This document shows, one piece after another, positions 16,507-24,702 of a stretch of 64,000 nucleotides of DNA. Source of the stretch: Moorena sp. SIOASIH (GTDB taxonomy: Bacteria > Cyanobacteriota > Cyanobacteriia > Cyanobacteriales > Coleofasciculaceae). The notes beneath the pieces are model-generated. The model was not told the DNA's origin, searched no databases, and saw only the letters and a program-made list of their open reading frames with translations. Location of the stretch: positions 850,707 to 914,706 of the forward strand of contig NZ_JAAHIH010000006.1 in assembly GCF_010671925.1 (NCBI RefSeq), read 5' to 3'. The position numbers were made by a program, and so were the translations under genes. Numbering within the stretch: the first letter of the stretch is position 1; each line of letters begins with the position of its first letter.

Positions 16507-17811
16507 ATGGCAGACAAAGAGCATTTAGCTGTGCTCAAACGAGGGATAGATGCCTGGAATCAGTGGCGGAGGGATAATCCTAACCTAGAGCCTGACCTGA
16601 GTGAGGCTAACCTCAAAGGGGCTGACCTCAGTAAGGCTGATCTCAGGCGGGTTAACCTGATCAAAGCTGACCTCAATGTGGCTAACCTCAGAGGGGCTAA
16701 CCTCAGCGAGGCTAATCTGCTTGAGGCTAACCTCTGTTTATCTAACCTGATCAAGGTTAACCTTAACCAGGCTAACCTTTGCAAAGCTAAGCTCCGCTCT
16801 GCTAACCTCTACAAGGCTAACCTGATCGAGGCTAACCTTAGCGGCGCTAACCTAATTGAGACTAACCTCTACAAGTCTGACCTTTGCAAAGCTAAGCTCC
16901 GCTCTGCTAACCTCTACAAGGCTAACCTCAGTAGAGTTAACCTCAGCAAGACAGACCTTTGTGGGTGTTACCTTGGCAGGGCTAACCTTAGTGGTGCTAA
17001 CCCCAGTCTGGCTGAGTTTAGAAATGCCGACCTGAGCCAGGCTGACCTTAGAAGTGCCGACCTCAGTTGGGCTGACCTGAGCAAAGCTGACCTGAGCCGA
17101 GCTAACCTCAGCAAAGCTGACCTTAGTGGAGCTAACTTCCATAAAGCTGACCTGACCAAGACTGACCTGAGCGGGGCTGACCTGAGCGGGACTGATTTGA
17201 GCGAAGCTAACCTCACCAAGGCTGACCTGAGGGAAGCTTACCTGATTAGGACTCAAGCATTAGACTGTAATTTTACTGAAGTAATCTTTACCGGAGCATG
17301 CCTGGAAGATTGGAAAATTAATCAGGGCACGAAGCTCAAGCATGTGATTTGTGAGTATGCGTATCTAAAATATGACTATACACAAGACAAATTCATTGAA
17401 CGTCGCCCTAAGAATGAAACTCAGAACTTTGCCCCAGGAGATTTTACTTGTCTGTTTCAGAAAGCCTTGGAAACTGTTGACCTGACATTCAGTGATGGTA
17501 TTGACTGGAAAGCTTTTTTGCTTTCCTTTCAACAGCTCAGGGAAGAATACGGTGAGGAATACTTATCAATCCAAGCTATCGAAAAAAAGAGCAGTGGTTC
17601 GTTTCTGATTAGGCTTGAGGTACCACTAGATGCTAGCAAGGCTGAAATTGAAGGTCAGGCAAAAACACTGTATGAGACTAAACTCAGTACCCTTGAGGGA
17701 ATATACCGTGCAGAATTGAAAGCGTCCCATGACCAGCTAGCAAGCTCCCGTCAGCGCAGCGCAAATCTGTGGGAAATTGTTAAACAGCAAGCCAATAGAC
17801 CGATTATTTAA
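16507..17811 (+). CDS. Pentapeptide-repeat protein
   Basis: From ATG 16507 it has 434 residues. Residues 1-25 (MADKEHLAVLKRGIDAWNQW) are the common start of cyanobacterial pentapeptide proteins. Residues 26 to about 245 are some 40 near-perfect A(D/N)LS/A(N)LY repeats, which fold as a beta-helix. Residues 285-434 form a separate domain with DFTCLFQKALETVDLTFSDGI and a helical C-terminus, seen in other cyanobacterial proteins but without a known function. The upstream ATG at 16408 would add a hydrophobic stretch but has no RBS advantage, and 16507 matches the family start. The DNA repeats make the gene prone to length change. Confidence 0.85.
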   Translation: MADKEHLAVLKRGIDAWNQWRRDNPNLEPDLSEANLKGADLSKADLRRVNLIKADLNVANLRGANLSEANLLEANLCLSNLIKVNLNQANLCKAKLRSANLYKANLIEANLSGANLIETNLYKSDLCKAKLRSANLYKANLSRVNLSKTDLCGCYLGRANLSGANPSLAEFRNADLSQADLRSADLSWADLSKADLSRANLSKADLSGANFHKADLTKTDLSGADLSGTDLSEANLTKADLREAYLIRTQALDCNFTEVIFTGACLEDWKINQGTKLKHVICEYAYLKYDYTQDKFIERRPKNETQNFAPGDFTCLFQKALETVDLTFSDGIDWKAFLLSFQQLREEYGEEYLSIQAIEKKSSGSFLIRLEVPLDASKAEIEGQAKTLYETKLSTLEGIYRAELKASHDQLASSRQRSANLWEIVKQQANRPII

Positions 17812-17850
17812 GGCTTTTCCGTATCTGTTATGTTAAATTATTAATATGAT

Positions 17851-17903
17851 GTCCTAAACTAACGGTAAATAATTTTGGCAATTATTTACCGTTAGTTTAG
17901 GAC
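17851..17903. terminator. Strong inverted repeat downstream of the pentapeptide gene
   Basis: A 24-bp arm beginning GTCCTAAACTAACGG is repeated perfectly inverted around a TTGGC loop. It lies 40 bp after the pentapeptide stop codon and could terminate transcription, though it lacks a clear U-run. It may instead be an IS end. Confidence 0.5.
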
Positions 17904-18078
17904 GTTGAAGTCAAAAATCAAGGTATAGCTATATTTGAAGTTGTTTGAACTAACAGCTTGGAATAGTAAGTCCGGAAAAGCCGCTAAAATAGATGTTATT
18001 GTTCTAGTATAAATGCTCTGAATAAGTGATACAAAATCCGGCGTTGCATCATGGCGTGATGATTTGGATAATAGAGAC

Positions 18079-18344
18079 ATGAAATGTCCCAGATGACAAT
18101 CTGGCCAAATTCGTAAAAACCATCACCGTCGAGGTAAACAAAATTACCAATGTTTTGATTGTGGTTTTCAGTTCTTCCAAACCCATTCCACTCAAGGATA
18201 TCCATCCAACATTAAGGAATATTGTCTGAAAATGTATGTAAACGGTTCAGGATTATGATCCCCAATCGAGAAATCGAGAATCACAGGGGTAAACATAATA
18301 CGGTAATTCGGTAGCTTAAAAAAGTAGCGATCGCGAGGGTATGA
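18079..18344 (+). pseudogene. IS1-family transposase (InsA-like) remnant
   Basis: The frame MKCPR(stop)QSGQIRKNHHRRGKQNYQC continues with GFQFF...GYPSNIKEYCLKMYVNG, the zinc-ribbon and helix-turn-helix start of IS1 InsA. The second zinc-finger cysteine is a TGA stop. A later deletion shifts the frame before HNTVIRxLKK, where a Trp codon is TAG. The catalytic InsB part is absent. It is dead. Confidence 0.75.
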
Positions 18345-18371
18345 TGCCCCAATATTTTCATAAATTCTTGT

Positions 18372-18421
18372 AGGTGCGCTTTCCGTTGGCGAATTTAATT
18401 CTTAATGGGTCAAGCGCACCT
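18372..18421. repeat. AGGTGCG palindromic repeat, copy 4
   Basis: AGGTGCGCTTTCCGTTGGCG ... AAGCGCACCT, same family as 1881-1928. Confidence 0.8.
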
Positions 18422-18968
18422 AATAGTTAAGAAAAAAACTGTATTGGGAGGATGGCAATATCCATCTCTATGGGATAGATGCTTACAAGGTATATTTTTG
18501 TTGTTTCAATTATTGTGATCACTTATTCCTCAAAATATACATGACCCGTGTGTAAGGGTAAAATACTCGTATTAGACACTATCTTGATCGTTTTAAAAGA
18601 ACAAAAATCTGTTATTAAAAATGAGTATAAATGCTGAAATTTTCAGTAAAATTCCTTATTAAATTACTGAGATTATGGTAGTGTTACTGTTACTGGTTAA
18701 ATTATCCCGCCGGAATGCTACACCCTAAATTAGGTAAATCTCAGGATTGGCAAAATCCCAAAATCAGAGATATATTAAAAAAAAAATATTTTGAAAGAAT
18801 GAATAATAGTCATGAACTTCAGTCCCGAATAAAACCAAAAGCTAATCGATTATATTTTGCATCTCATGTTGGCTTGGGCAAAATATAAATTTTATTCCTG
18901 GCTACCTGCTCCCTAAAACTAAGCTTAATTAACAATGTTTTCAGATTAAAGTATTTACCTGACCAAAC

Positions 18969-19172
18969 GTAAGCATTCAGCCGTCAGCTGTCAGCTGTCA
19001 GCCTAATGCTTAAAATAAACCTCAGGAGAATTTAATAGTTCGAGATTAATCAGAGTTGAAAGTCTGAGGAAAATCCCATCTAAGCATATGCCTTACGCGC
19101 ACGCTAAGCGAACAGTAGTTATGGATCAGCCGTTGGCTGATAGCTGAGGGCTGATAGCTGAGGGCTGATAGC
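18969..19172 (+). repeat. Composite dispersed repeat, copy 2
   Basis: The order is AAGCATTCAGCCGTCAGC, then a core ATGCTTAAAATAAACCTCAG with AATTTAATAGTTCGAGATT and TTGAAAGTCTGAGG, then CCATCTAAGCATATG, TACGCGCACGCT and AGCTGATAGC strings. The core matches 63755-63845 closely and 500-560 in reverse. Confidence 0.65.
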
Positions 19173-19267
19173 TGAATGCTTACGACCAAACAAAGAAACG
19201 CTATAGAAAGTTTAGCGACATGCAGCTATAGCGCTGAAAGCGCTGACTGTTCAAACTTCGCGCAATA

Positions 19268-19431
19268 TATAGCGTTTCTCATAGCTATGAGGTACACATT
19301 ATTTTTTCCCTCTTCCCTCTTCCGACTTCCCTTTTCCCTGCTCCCTGCTCCCTGCTCCCTGCTCCCTGCTCCCTGCTCCCTGCTCCCTAAAACCCAGAGA
19401 TTTGTACCTCATGAGTATAATAATTGCTATA
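19268..19431. repeat. TATAGC/GAGGTAC element with CTCCCTG tandem
   Basis: The left end is TATAGCGTTTCTCATAGC then TATGAGGTACA. The right end is TTTGTACCTCATGAG then AATTGCTATA. Between them lie eight or so copies of CTCCCTG. The ends are inverted repeats of each other, so this resembles a non-autonomous element that has captured a tandem heptamer. It ends 37 bp before the FAAL start and so sits in the cluster promoter region. Confidence 0.65.
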
Positions 19432-19467
19432 TATAACTAGGATTTACGGCTTGTTGTCCAAAGTCCC

Positions 19468-21378
19468 ATGGATAAAAGTTCGACTTCAGCCTCAGAAATA
19501 GTTAACAGCTCAAAACCACAAAACACCATCCGATTGTTATCACCAATGACTGCTTGTTTAGATTATTCCCCCAACACCATACCTCAAGTTTCGACTTTAG
19601 TAGACCTTTTGCGCACAAGGGCGGAAAACCAGCCTGAGCAAATAGCTTATATCTTTCTTGAGAATGGAGAAACCGAATCAGCACAGCTTAACTATCAACA
19701 ATTGAACCGACAGGCACGAGCTCTCGCAGCTTCTCTCCATTCCTTAGTTGCCCCCGGCGAAAGAGTTTTGCTGCTGTATCCCCCAGGTATAGAATTCATT
19801 GCTGCTTTCTTTGGCTGCTTGTATGCAGGGGTTGTAGCAGTACCCGCTTACCCACCCAGGCGGAATCAGAAGATGTCCCGGTTACAGGGAATTGTGGCAG
19901 ATTCCCAGGCGACAGTGGCACTTACTACTACATCCGTTTTGGGAAACATAGAAGGGAAATTGACCGAGAATCCAGAATTGGCTTCCTTGCGCTGGCTGGC
20001 TACGGATAACATTGGTAGCGATCGCGCTAATGAATGGCACGAACCGGCACTGACCAGCAACACCTTGGCTTTTCTCCAGTACACCTCTGGTTCTACAGGA
20101 ACGCCGAAGGGGGTGATGGTCTCTCATGGGAATTTGCTGCACAACCAGCAAATGATACAGCAGGCTTTCGGGCATACAGCAGATACTATTGTTGTCGGTT
20201 GGTTGCCTTTTTACCATGATATGGGACTGATTGGCAATGTCCTCCAGCCTCTGTATTTGGGGAAACCAGTGATTCTCATGCCGCCAGTAGCCTTTCTCCA
20301 GAAGCCTATCCGCTGGCTGCAAGCAATTTCCCGCTATAAGGCGACCACCAGCGGCGGGCCTAATTTTGCTTATGACTTGTGTGTAAACAAGATTAAGCCA
20401 GAACAGCTTACAGGTCTTGACCTAAGTAGCTGGAGAGTGGCTTTTAGTGGCGCTGAGCCTGTTCTTCCTCAAACTCTGGAGAGGTTTGCTAACTATTTCG
20501 CCCCTTGTGGCTTCCGAGCCGAGGCATTTTACCCCTGCTATGGCATGGCTGAGACTACTTTATTAGTGTCCGGGGGTTTGAAGACAGCTGAGCCAATTAT
20601 TGGCCTGGTCGATGGAGCTGCCCTGTCCCAAAACAAAGTGGTGCAAAGTACTCAGAAGAAAGAGGAACTTCGGGAGATTGTAGGCTGTGGTCGTAGCTGG
20701 TTAAACCAAAAAATTGCGATCGCTAATCCTGAGTCAAAAATCCAGTGTTCGGATGGACAAGTCGGAGAGATTTGGGTGTCAGGGTCGAGTGTAGCCATGG
20801 GCTACTGGAGTAAACCACAGAAAACCCAGGAAACTTTTCATGCTTACCTGGCAGATACCGGAGCCGGACCGTTTCTGCGCACAGGAGATTTGGGATTTTT
20901 GCTTGATGGCGAGTTGTTCATTACCGGACGAATCAAAGATGTGATGATCATCCGAGGGCAAAACCATTATCCCCAAGACATCGAACTTACAGTTCAAAAC
21001 AGCCACCCAGCACTGCGGCCTCATTGTGGAGCGGCGTTTACAGTGAAGTTCAAAGGCTCACAGCGACTGGTGATTGTTCAGGAAGTAGAACGGAGTTATA
21101 TCCGGAAACTGGATGTAAATGAGGTGGTAAGCAATATCAGTCAGGCGGTTACGGCAGAGCATGCTCTACAGGTTTATGCCATGGTACTGGTTAAGACCGG
21201 CAGCATTCCCAAGACTTCCAGCGGTAAAATTCGCCGTCAGGCCTGTCGGGCTGAGTTTCTCACTGGCAGTTTAAATGTGGTAGGGGATTGGAGTCTCAAT
21301 CCTCTGGGAAAAGCGAAGTTTCGGGATTTACAGGCTGATGTCGAATCCTTATTACAGAAAGTAGAAAGTTGCAAATAG
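19468..21378 (+). CDS. Fatty acyl-AMP ligase (FAAL), JamA-like
   Basis: This 636-residue adenylate-forming enzyme should activate a free fatty acid as acyl-AMP and pass it to an ACP. It has the A3 loop QYTSGSTGTPKGVMVSH (about residue 203 on), the early GWLPFYHDMGL and CYGMAETTL motifs typical of FAALs, TGDLGFL, and the C-terminal KTSSGKIRRQACR lysine. The length and the absence of a fused carrier domain match stand-alone FAALs such as JamA. It is the first gene of the plus-strand cluster; desaturase and ACP follow with gaps of 43 and 70 bp, as in jamABC. Chain length cannot be read from the sequence. Confidence 0.9.
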   Translation: MDKSSTSASEIVNSSKPQNTIRLLSPMTACLDYSPNTIPQVSTLVDLLRTRAENQPEQIAYIFLENGETESAQLNYQQLNRQARALAASLHSLVAPGERVLLLYPPGIEFIAAFFGCLYAGVVAVPAYPPRRNQKMSRLQGIVADSQATVALTTTSVLGNIEGKLTENPELASLRWLATDNIGSDRANEWHEPALTSNTLAFLQYTSGSTGTPKGVMVSHGNLLHNQQMIQQAFGHTADTIVVGWLPFYHDMGLIGNVLQPLYLGKPVILMPPVAFLQKPIRWLQAISRYKATTSGGPNFAYDLCVNKIKPEQLTGLDLSSWRVAFSGAEPVLPQTLERFANYFAPCGFRAEAFYPCYGMAETTLLVSGGLKTAEPIIGLVDGAALSQNKVVQSTQKKEELREIVGCGRSWLNQKIAIANPESKIQCSDGQVGEIWVSGSSVAMGYWSKPQKTQETFHAYLADTGAGPFLRTGDLGFLLDGELFITGRIKDVMIIRGQNHYPQDIELTVQNSHPALRPHCGAAFTVKFKGSQRLVIVQEVERSYIRKLDVNEVVSNISQAVTAEHALQVYAMVLVKTGSIPKTSSGKIRRQACRAEFLTGSLNVVGDWSLNPLGKAKFRDLQADVESLLQKVESCK

Positions 21379-21421
21379 ATATGAAATTGAAAGTCAAAAT
21401 ATCACATAAGGAGTATGTTTG

Positions 21422-22375
21422 ATGCAGTTGGACAGCATAACAGAGCTTCTTACAGGTTCTAGTAAGACGCAGAAAATAAAGATCGAGAGTGAGCACCTGA
21501 AAACTGTAGGCCTGCTTCATGCCTGGGCTATTCTCTTAATACCTTTCCTTGGCTTGGTAGTTGCGATCGCCCAGGTCTCGCTCTCAGGCATTGGGGCTAT
21601 GGAGGTAGGACTATTGGTTGGCATGTATGCTCTGACCTATGCCGGGATTACTGTGGGTTTTCACAGGCAATTTGCACACTGTTCCTTCCGAACTAATACC
21701 GCCGTCCGAGTCATTCTCGCCATCCTTGGCTCTATGGCTGCTCAAGGCTCCGTTATTTACTGGGTAGCTAACCATCGACGCCACCATCAGTACAGCGATC
21801 AATCGGGAGATCCCCATTCACCTCATCTGCATGGTGATGCTCTGCGTGGGCATCTACGAGGACTATGGCATGCTCAGATAGGTTGGATGTTTTTACACGA
21901 ATTTACAAATCCACTAAAGTTTGCCAAAGACCTGCTTCGGGACCCTGTCATCTCTCGTGTTAACCGGCTGTACTTTTGGTGGATATTTTTGGGTCTTGCT
22001 GTACCTGCTGTCTTGGGCGGTTTGTTGACCTGGACCTGGTGGGGTGTCTTCTCGGGATTCTTGTGGGGGGGACTTATACGGATCTTTTTGGTAGGCCAGT
22101 TCACGTTTTTTATCAACTCAATCACCCACCTCTATGGCAACCGTACTTTTGATACCCGAGAACAAAGTACAAACAATATCTGGATAGCAATTCCCACGTT
22201 AGGTGAATCTTGGCATAACAATCACCATGCTTTCCCAAACTCGGCAGTTTTTGGTTTGAAGTGGTGGCAGATTGAGCTAGGTGCCTGGATCGTCCGTGCC
22301 CTAGAAAAAGCAAGCTTAGCCTGGGATATCAAGGTTCCTACTACAGAGATGCTCAATGCCAAAAAGCTGGTTTAG
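21422..22375 (+). CDS. Membrane fatty acid desaturase, JamB-like
   Basis: This 317-residue integral membrane enzyme has the three histidine boxes of acyl desaturases: GFHRQFAH (box 1, about residue 79), HRRHHQYSD (box 2) and HNNHHAFPN (box 3), and four or more membrane spans. Lying between a FAAL and a free ACP, it is the counterpart of JamB, a desaturase/acetylenase that makes a terminal alkene or alkyne on acyl-ACP. Whether this one makes an alkyne, an alkene or an internal double bond cannot be told. ATG 21422 follows an AAGGAG-containing RBS (ATAAGGAGTATG); the TTG at 21419 is less likely. Confidence 0.88.
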   Translation: MQLDSITELLTGSSKTQKIKIESEHLKTVGLLHAWAILLIPFLGLVVAIAQVSLSGIGAMEVGLLVGMYALTYAGITVGFHRQFAHCSFRTNTAVRVILAILGSMAAQGSVIYWVANHRRHHQYSDQSGDPHSPHLHGDALRGHLRGLWHAQIGWMFLHEFTNPLKFAKDLLRDPVISRVNRLYFWWIFLGLAVPAVLGGLLTWTWWGVFSGFLWGGLIRIFLVGQFTFFINSITHLYGNRTFDTREQSTNNIWIAIPTLGESWHNNHHAFPNSAVFGLKWWQIELGAWIVRALEKASLAWDIKVPTTEMLNAKKLV

Positions 22376-22445
22376 CTTAACTCTCACAAATCCATCTTGG
22401 ATGAAGCGTACTAATCAAATTTTTACTACTAAGGAGGTTTAAACA

Positions 22446-22772
22446 ATGGAATTCCAAAGTTCTCAACTTAACGATATCTCTACCGTTTCCAAGAATAGCA
22501 ATGGCAATGGCAAAGGAGATGCACCCAAAAAGCCTCCAACTGCAGCAGAGATTCAAGGCTGGTTAGTCTCCTATATGGCCGAACTGCTGGAAATCGAACC
22601 GGATGAGGTAGATGTAACGATTCCCTTCGATCGCTATGGTCTCGATTCTTCTGCGGCAGTTGGTCTGACTGGTGACCTTGAAGATTGGCTCTTGACTGAG
22701 CTAGATCCAACCCTAATGTACGATTATCCGACTATTGAAGCTCTGGCGAAGCATGTGGCAATAGAAGCCTAA
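22446..22772 (+). CDS. Acyl carrier protein, JamC-like
   Basis: This 108-residue protein has an Asn/Gly/Lys-rich linker (1-30) and a four-helix carrier domain. The phosphopantetheine serine is in DRYGLDSSAAVGLTGDLEDW. It would carry the acyl chain from the FAAL past the desaturase. The RBS CTAAGGAGGTTT is excellent, suggesting high expression. It sits as in jamABC, immediately after the desaturase. Confidence 0.92.
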   Translation: MEFQSSQLNDISTVSKNSNGNGKGDAPKKPPTAAEIQGWLVSYMAELLEIEPDEVDVTIPFDRYGLDSSAAVGLTGDLEDWLLTELDPTLMYDYPTIEALAKHVAIEA

Positions 22773-23270
22773 GTAAAGGGGTAAGCACCCGTATTCTTAA
22801 AGGAATCAACCCATAAGTAAACTCTCCCTGAAATACCGAAATACTGCAGCCTTTTTATAATTGCTTTCCACACTGGGACTGCGAACGTCTCGTGCATTAC
22901 CATGCGGCGGATTGACAACCCCCGTCAGTGATTGCCTGGCACATTAGCAAACCTGAGTTTGACTTAACTCAACGGAGGAAGATAAACAGAAGGAAAAAGT
23001 AAAAAGGAAAAATGACAAAAAGACTACACCAATATACTGTCTGGAATACTCAAACCCATTCTTCGGAACGATTACACACTTTTTTACTTAATGCTTTTTC
23101 TTTGCTTTTCCAAACTCATTCCCATTGTTGAGCTAAAACCTCTCTTGCAAAAGCTACGGTAGGAACAATTCGTCTTAATCTTCTAAAATTGGGTTTTAAC
23201 CATAATTACAAGAAGGCTTATATAGATAGATTAATGGCACAATAAGCCTTCAAACATTGAGGATAATGTC
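22773..23270. other. Intergenic gap inside the cluster
   Basis: These 498 bases separate the ACP from the CylC-like gene. A 39-codon ORF (23012-23131, starting MTKRLHQYTVWNTQTH) has a purine-rich stretch before its ATG, but I recognise nothing in it and do not call it a gene. The size of the gap suggests a second promoter or a lost gene. Confidence 0.4.
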
Positions 23271-24632
23271 ATGATAAATACAGCAAAAGCATCAACTTTA
23301 ACAAAACAATCTTTAACCAGATCTGAGGAAAAGGTCAAAAAGCACGTCAAACTGATTGAACGCACTTATATTAACAATAATGATTCTGATTACACAAAAA
23401 AAATAAAGGAACTCGACAAAAACTTTAACTACAGTAGCAACAGCAATTATTATTGGAGTGACCCTGAACTTTCAACCCTCTATGGTACCTCCCTCTACGA
23501 AGAAGCCTCTCCCTCGCAAAGGATAGCTTTAAATCATATCTATTGGGCAGGACAATATATTCAGACTGCTGCAACTGAAGCCAGTACTGTGTTTTATAAT
23601 CAGCTGACTGCTAGAGTTTTTTCCCAATTTAATGGTTATGAAACACTCTGTAAGGAACTTGAACTTGAAACAGAGCAGGAACGCCACCACATTCATGCCT
23701 TTCAAAAAATGAGTTACAAGACGAAAATAGCCCTACAGGGCAAGGCTAGATTGGGTAACCCCCTCTATAAGCAATTTAAACTCCAATTTTCCCCTATTAA
23801 CTGGATAAATTCCCAGCTTTTGGGGTTGCAGTCCTGTACCTTGGGCTCGATCGCCAAGATTATGCTGCCTTCACGAGCACAGAGCAATTTGTTTTTGAAA
23901 GAGTTAGAGAATCAAAACAAGTCTATCCCAATCCAAACTAGTGCTTTGATTGGGCTAATGGCAGGTTCTAAGCCTATGCTAAGATTCCTGACCTTAAATT
24001 GGGGAAGTTCTCCCTTCTTAGCTTGCCAGTACTACCTTATCCGCTTCATGGCCAATATGTTGCTCAAGGACTATGAATACCGCTATTCACTGTATTTTAG
24101 ACAATTAGAGAAAAAAGGCGAGTTTATCCCAGCCCCCACTGCAGTCTCCCGTTATCATCTATTGGACGAATCTTTCCACACTACAATTTCCCAGCAAATA
24201 GCTAAAGAACTGTACAAGGACTTCCCGAAACCAACGGCATATGAGAAATTTGTTGCTAATCTAGTAATCTACTTGGCTCAAAGAAACACTTTGAGTGGTC
24301 TCTCTGGGGGAATACTTTGCGTATTTCGAGATGATGCCCAGTTGATGCTGTTATTTTACCGATTATTACAGTCCCCTGTATTTGAAATGTCTTCTGTTGA
24401 AGCACTCTATTGGATAGAGAAGTGCTTATGCCACGAGCACGAGGGTTTTCATGTGAATCTCAAGTACCATCAACGCCTCCTGTCAGATTTCCGTCATCAT
24501 TTCCAAGATTTTGATTTTTTCTGGCCTGTTAACCGCGAAATGCGTTTAATGGCAAAAGGAGGCTCGATTGACAAGGCGATTCAAAGTAATATCAATAGTT
24601 TTCAGCAATTCTCCAAGTCTGTTTCGTGTTAG
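23271..24632 (+). CDS. CylC/AurF-like dimetal-carboxylate enzyme, putative halogenase or oxygenase
   Basis: This 453-residue protein has the ferritin-like metal ligands of the AurF family: E103 in AATEAST, E137-x2-H140 in ETEQERHHIH, a later DESFHT, and HEHEGFH near the C-terminus. The N-terminal YYWSDPELSTLYGTSLYEEAS and the length match CylC-type proteins, which chlorinate unactivated carbons of acyl-ACP in cyanobacterial pathways. Its position between the ACP and the PKS fits action on the acyl-ACP. Family assignment rests on remembered motifs; halogenation versus hydroxylation or desaturation cannot be decided here. Confidence 0.7.
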   Translation: MINTAKASTLTKQSLTRSEEKVKKHVKLIERTYINNNDSDYTKKIKELDKNFNYSSNSNYYWSDPELSTLYGTSLYEEASPSQRIALNHIYWAGQYIQTAATEASTVFYNQLTARVFSQFNGYETLCKELELETEQERHHIHAFQKMSYKTKIALQGKARLGNPLYKQFKLQFSPINWINSQLLGLQSCTLGSIAKIMLPSRAQSNLFLKELENQNKSIPIQTSALIGLMAGSKPMLRFLTLNWGSSPFLACQYYLIRFMANMLLKDYEYRYSLYFRQLEKKGEFIPAPTAVSRYHLLDESFHTTISQQIAKELYKDFPKPTAYEKFVANLVIYLAQRNTLSGLSGGILCVFRDDAQLMLLFYRLLQSPVFEMSSVEALYWIEKCLCHEHEGFHVNLKYHQRLLSDFRHHFQDFDFFWPVNREMRLMAKGGSIDKAIQSNINSFQQFSKSVSC

Positions 24633-24702
24633 AACAGATATATATTAGACTTCGCTGCATTTTAGTTCACGCAAATATAAATATTTAATTTACCAGTTAA
24701 AA

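Larger units (their letters stand above)
17812..19467. other. Long intergenic region with IS remnant and repeats
   Basis: It contains a perfect 24-bp inverted repeat (17851-17903), an IS1-type remnant (18079-18344), an AGGTGCG palindrome (18372-18421), an AT-rich stretch without features (18430-18960), a composite repeat (18969-19172) and a TATAGC/GAGGTAC element (19268-19431). The promoter of the 19.5-kb cluster must lie to the right, within or close to the last element. Confidence 0.55.

Noticed and set aside
16560..17256. Minus-strand ORFs with LRSALLRSA- and VSPAQVSFAQ-like repeats
   Set aside because: They are antisense readings of the pentapeptide-repeat gene.
19468..22772. Calling the locus a jamaicamide cluster from jamABC similarity
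   Set aside because: The trio is shared by many alkyne- or alkene-fatty-acid pathways, and the downstream genes are different.
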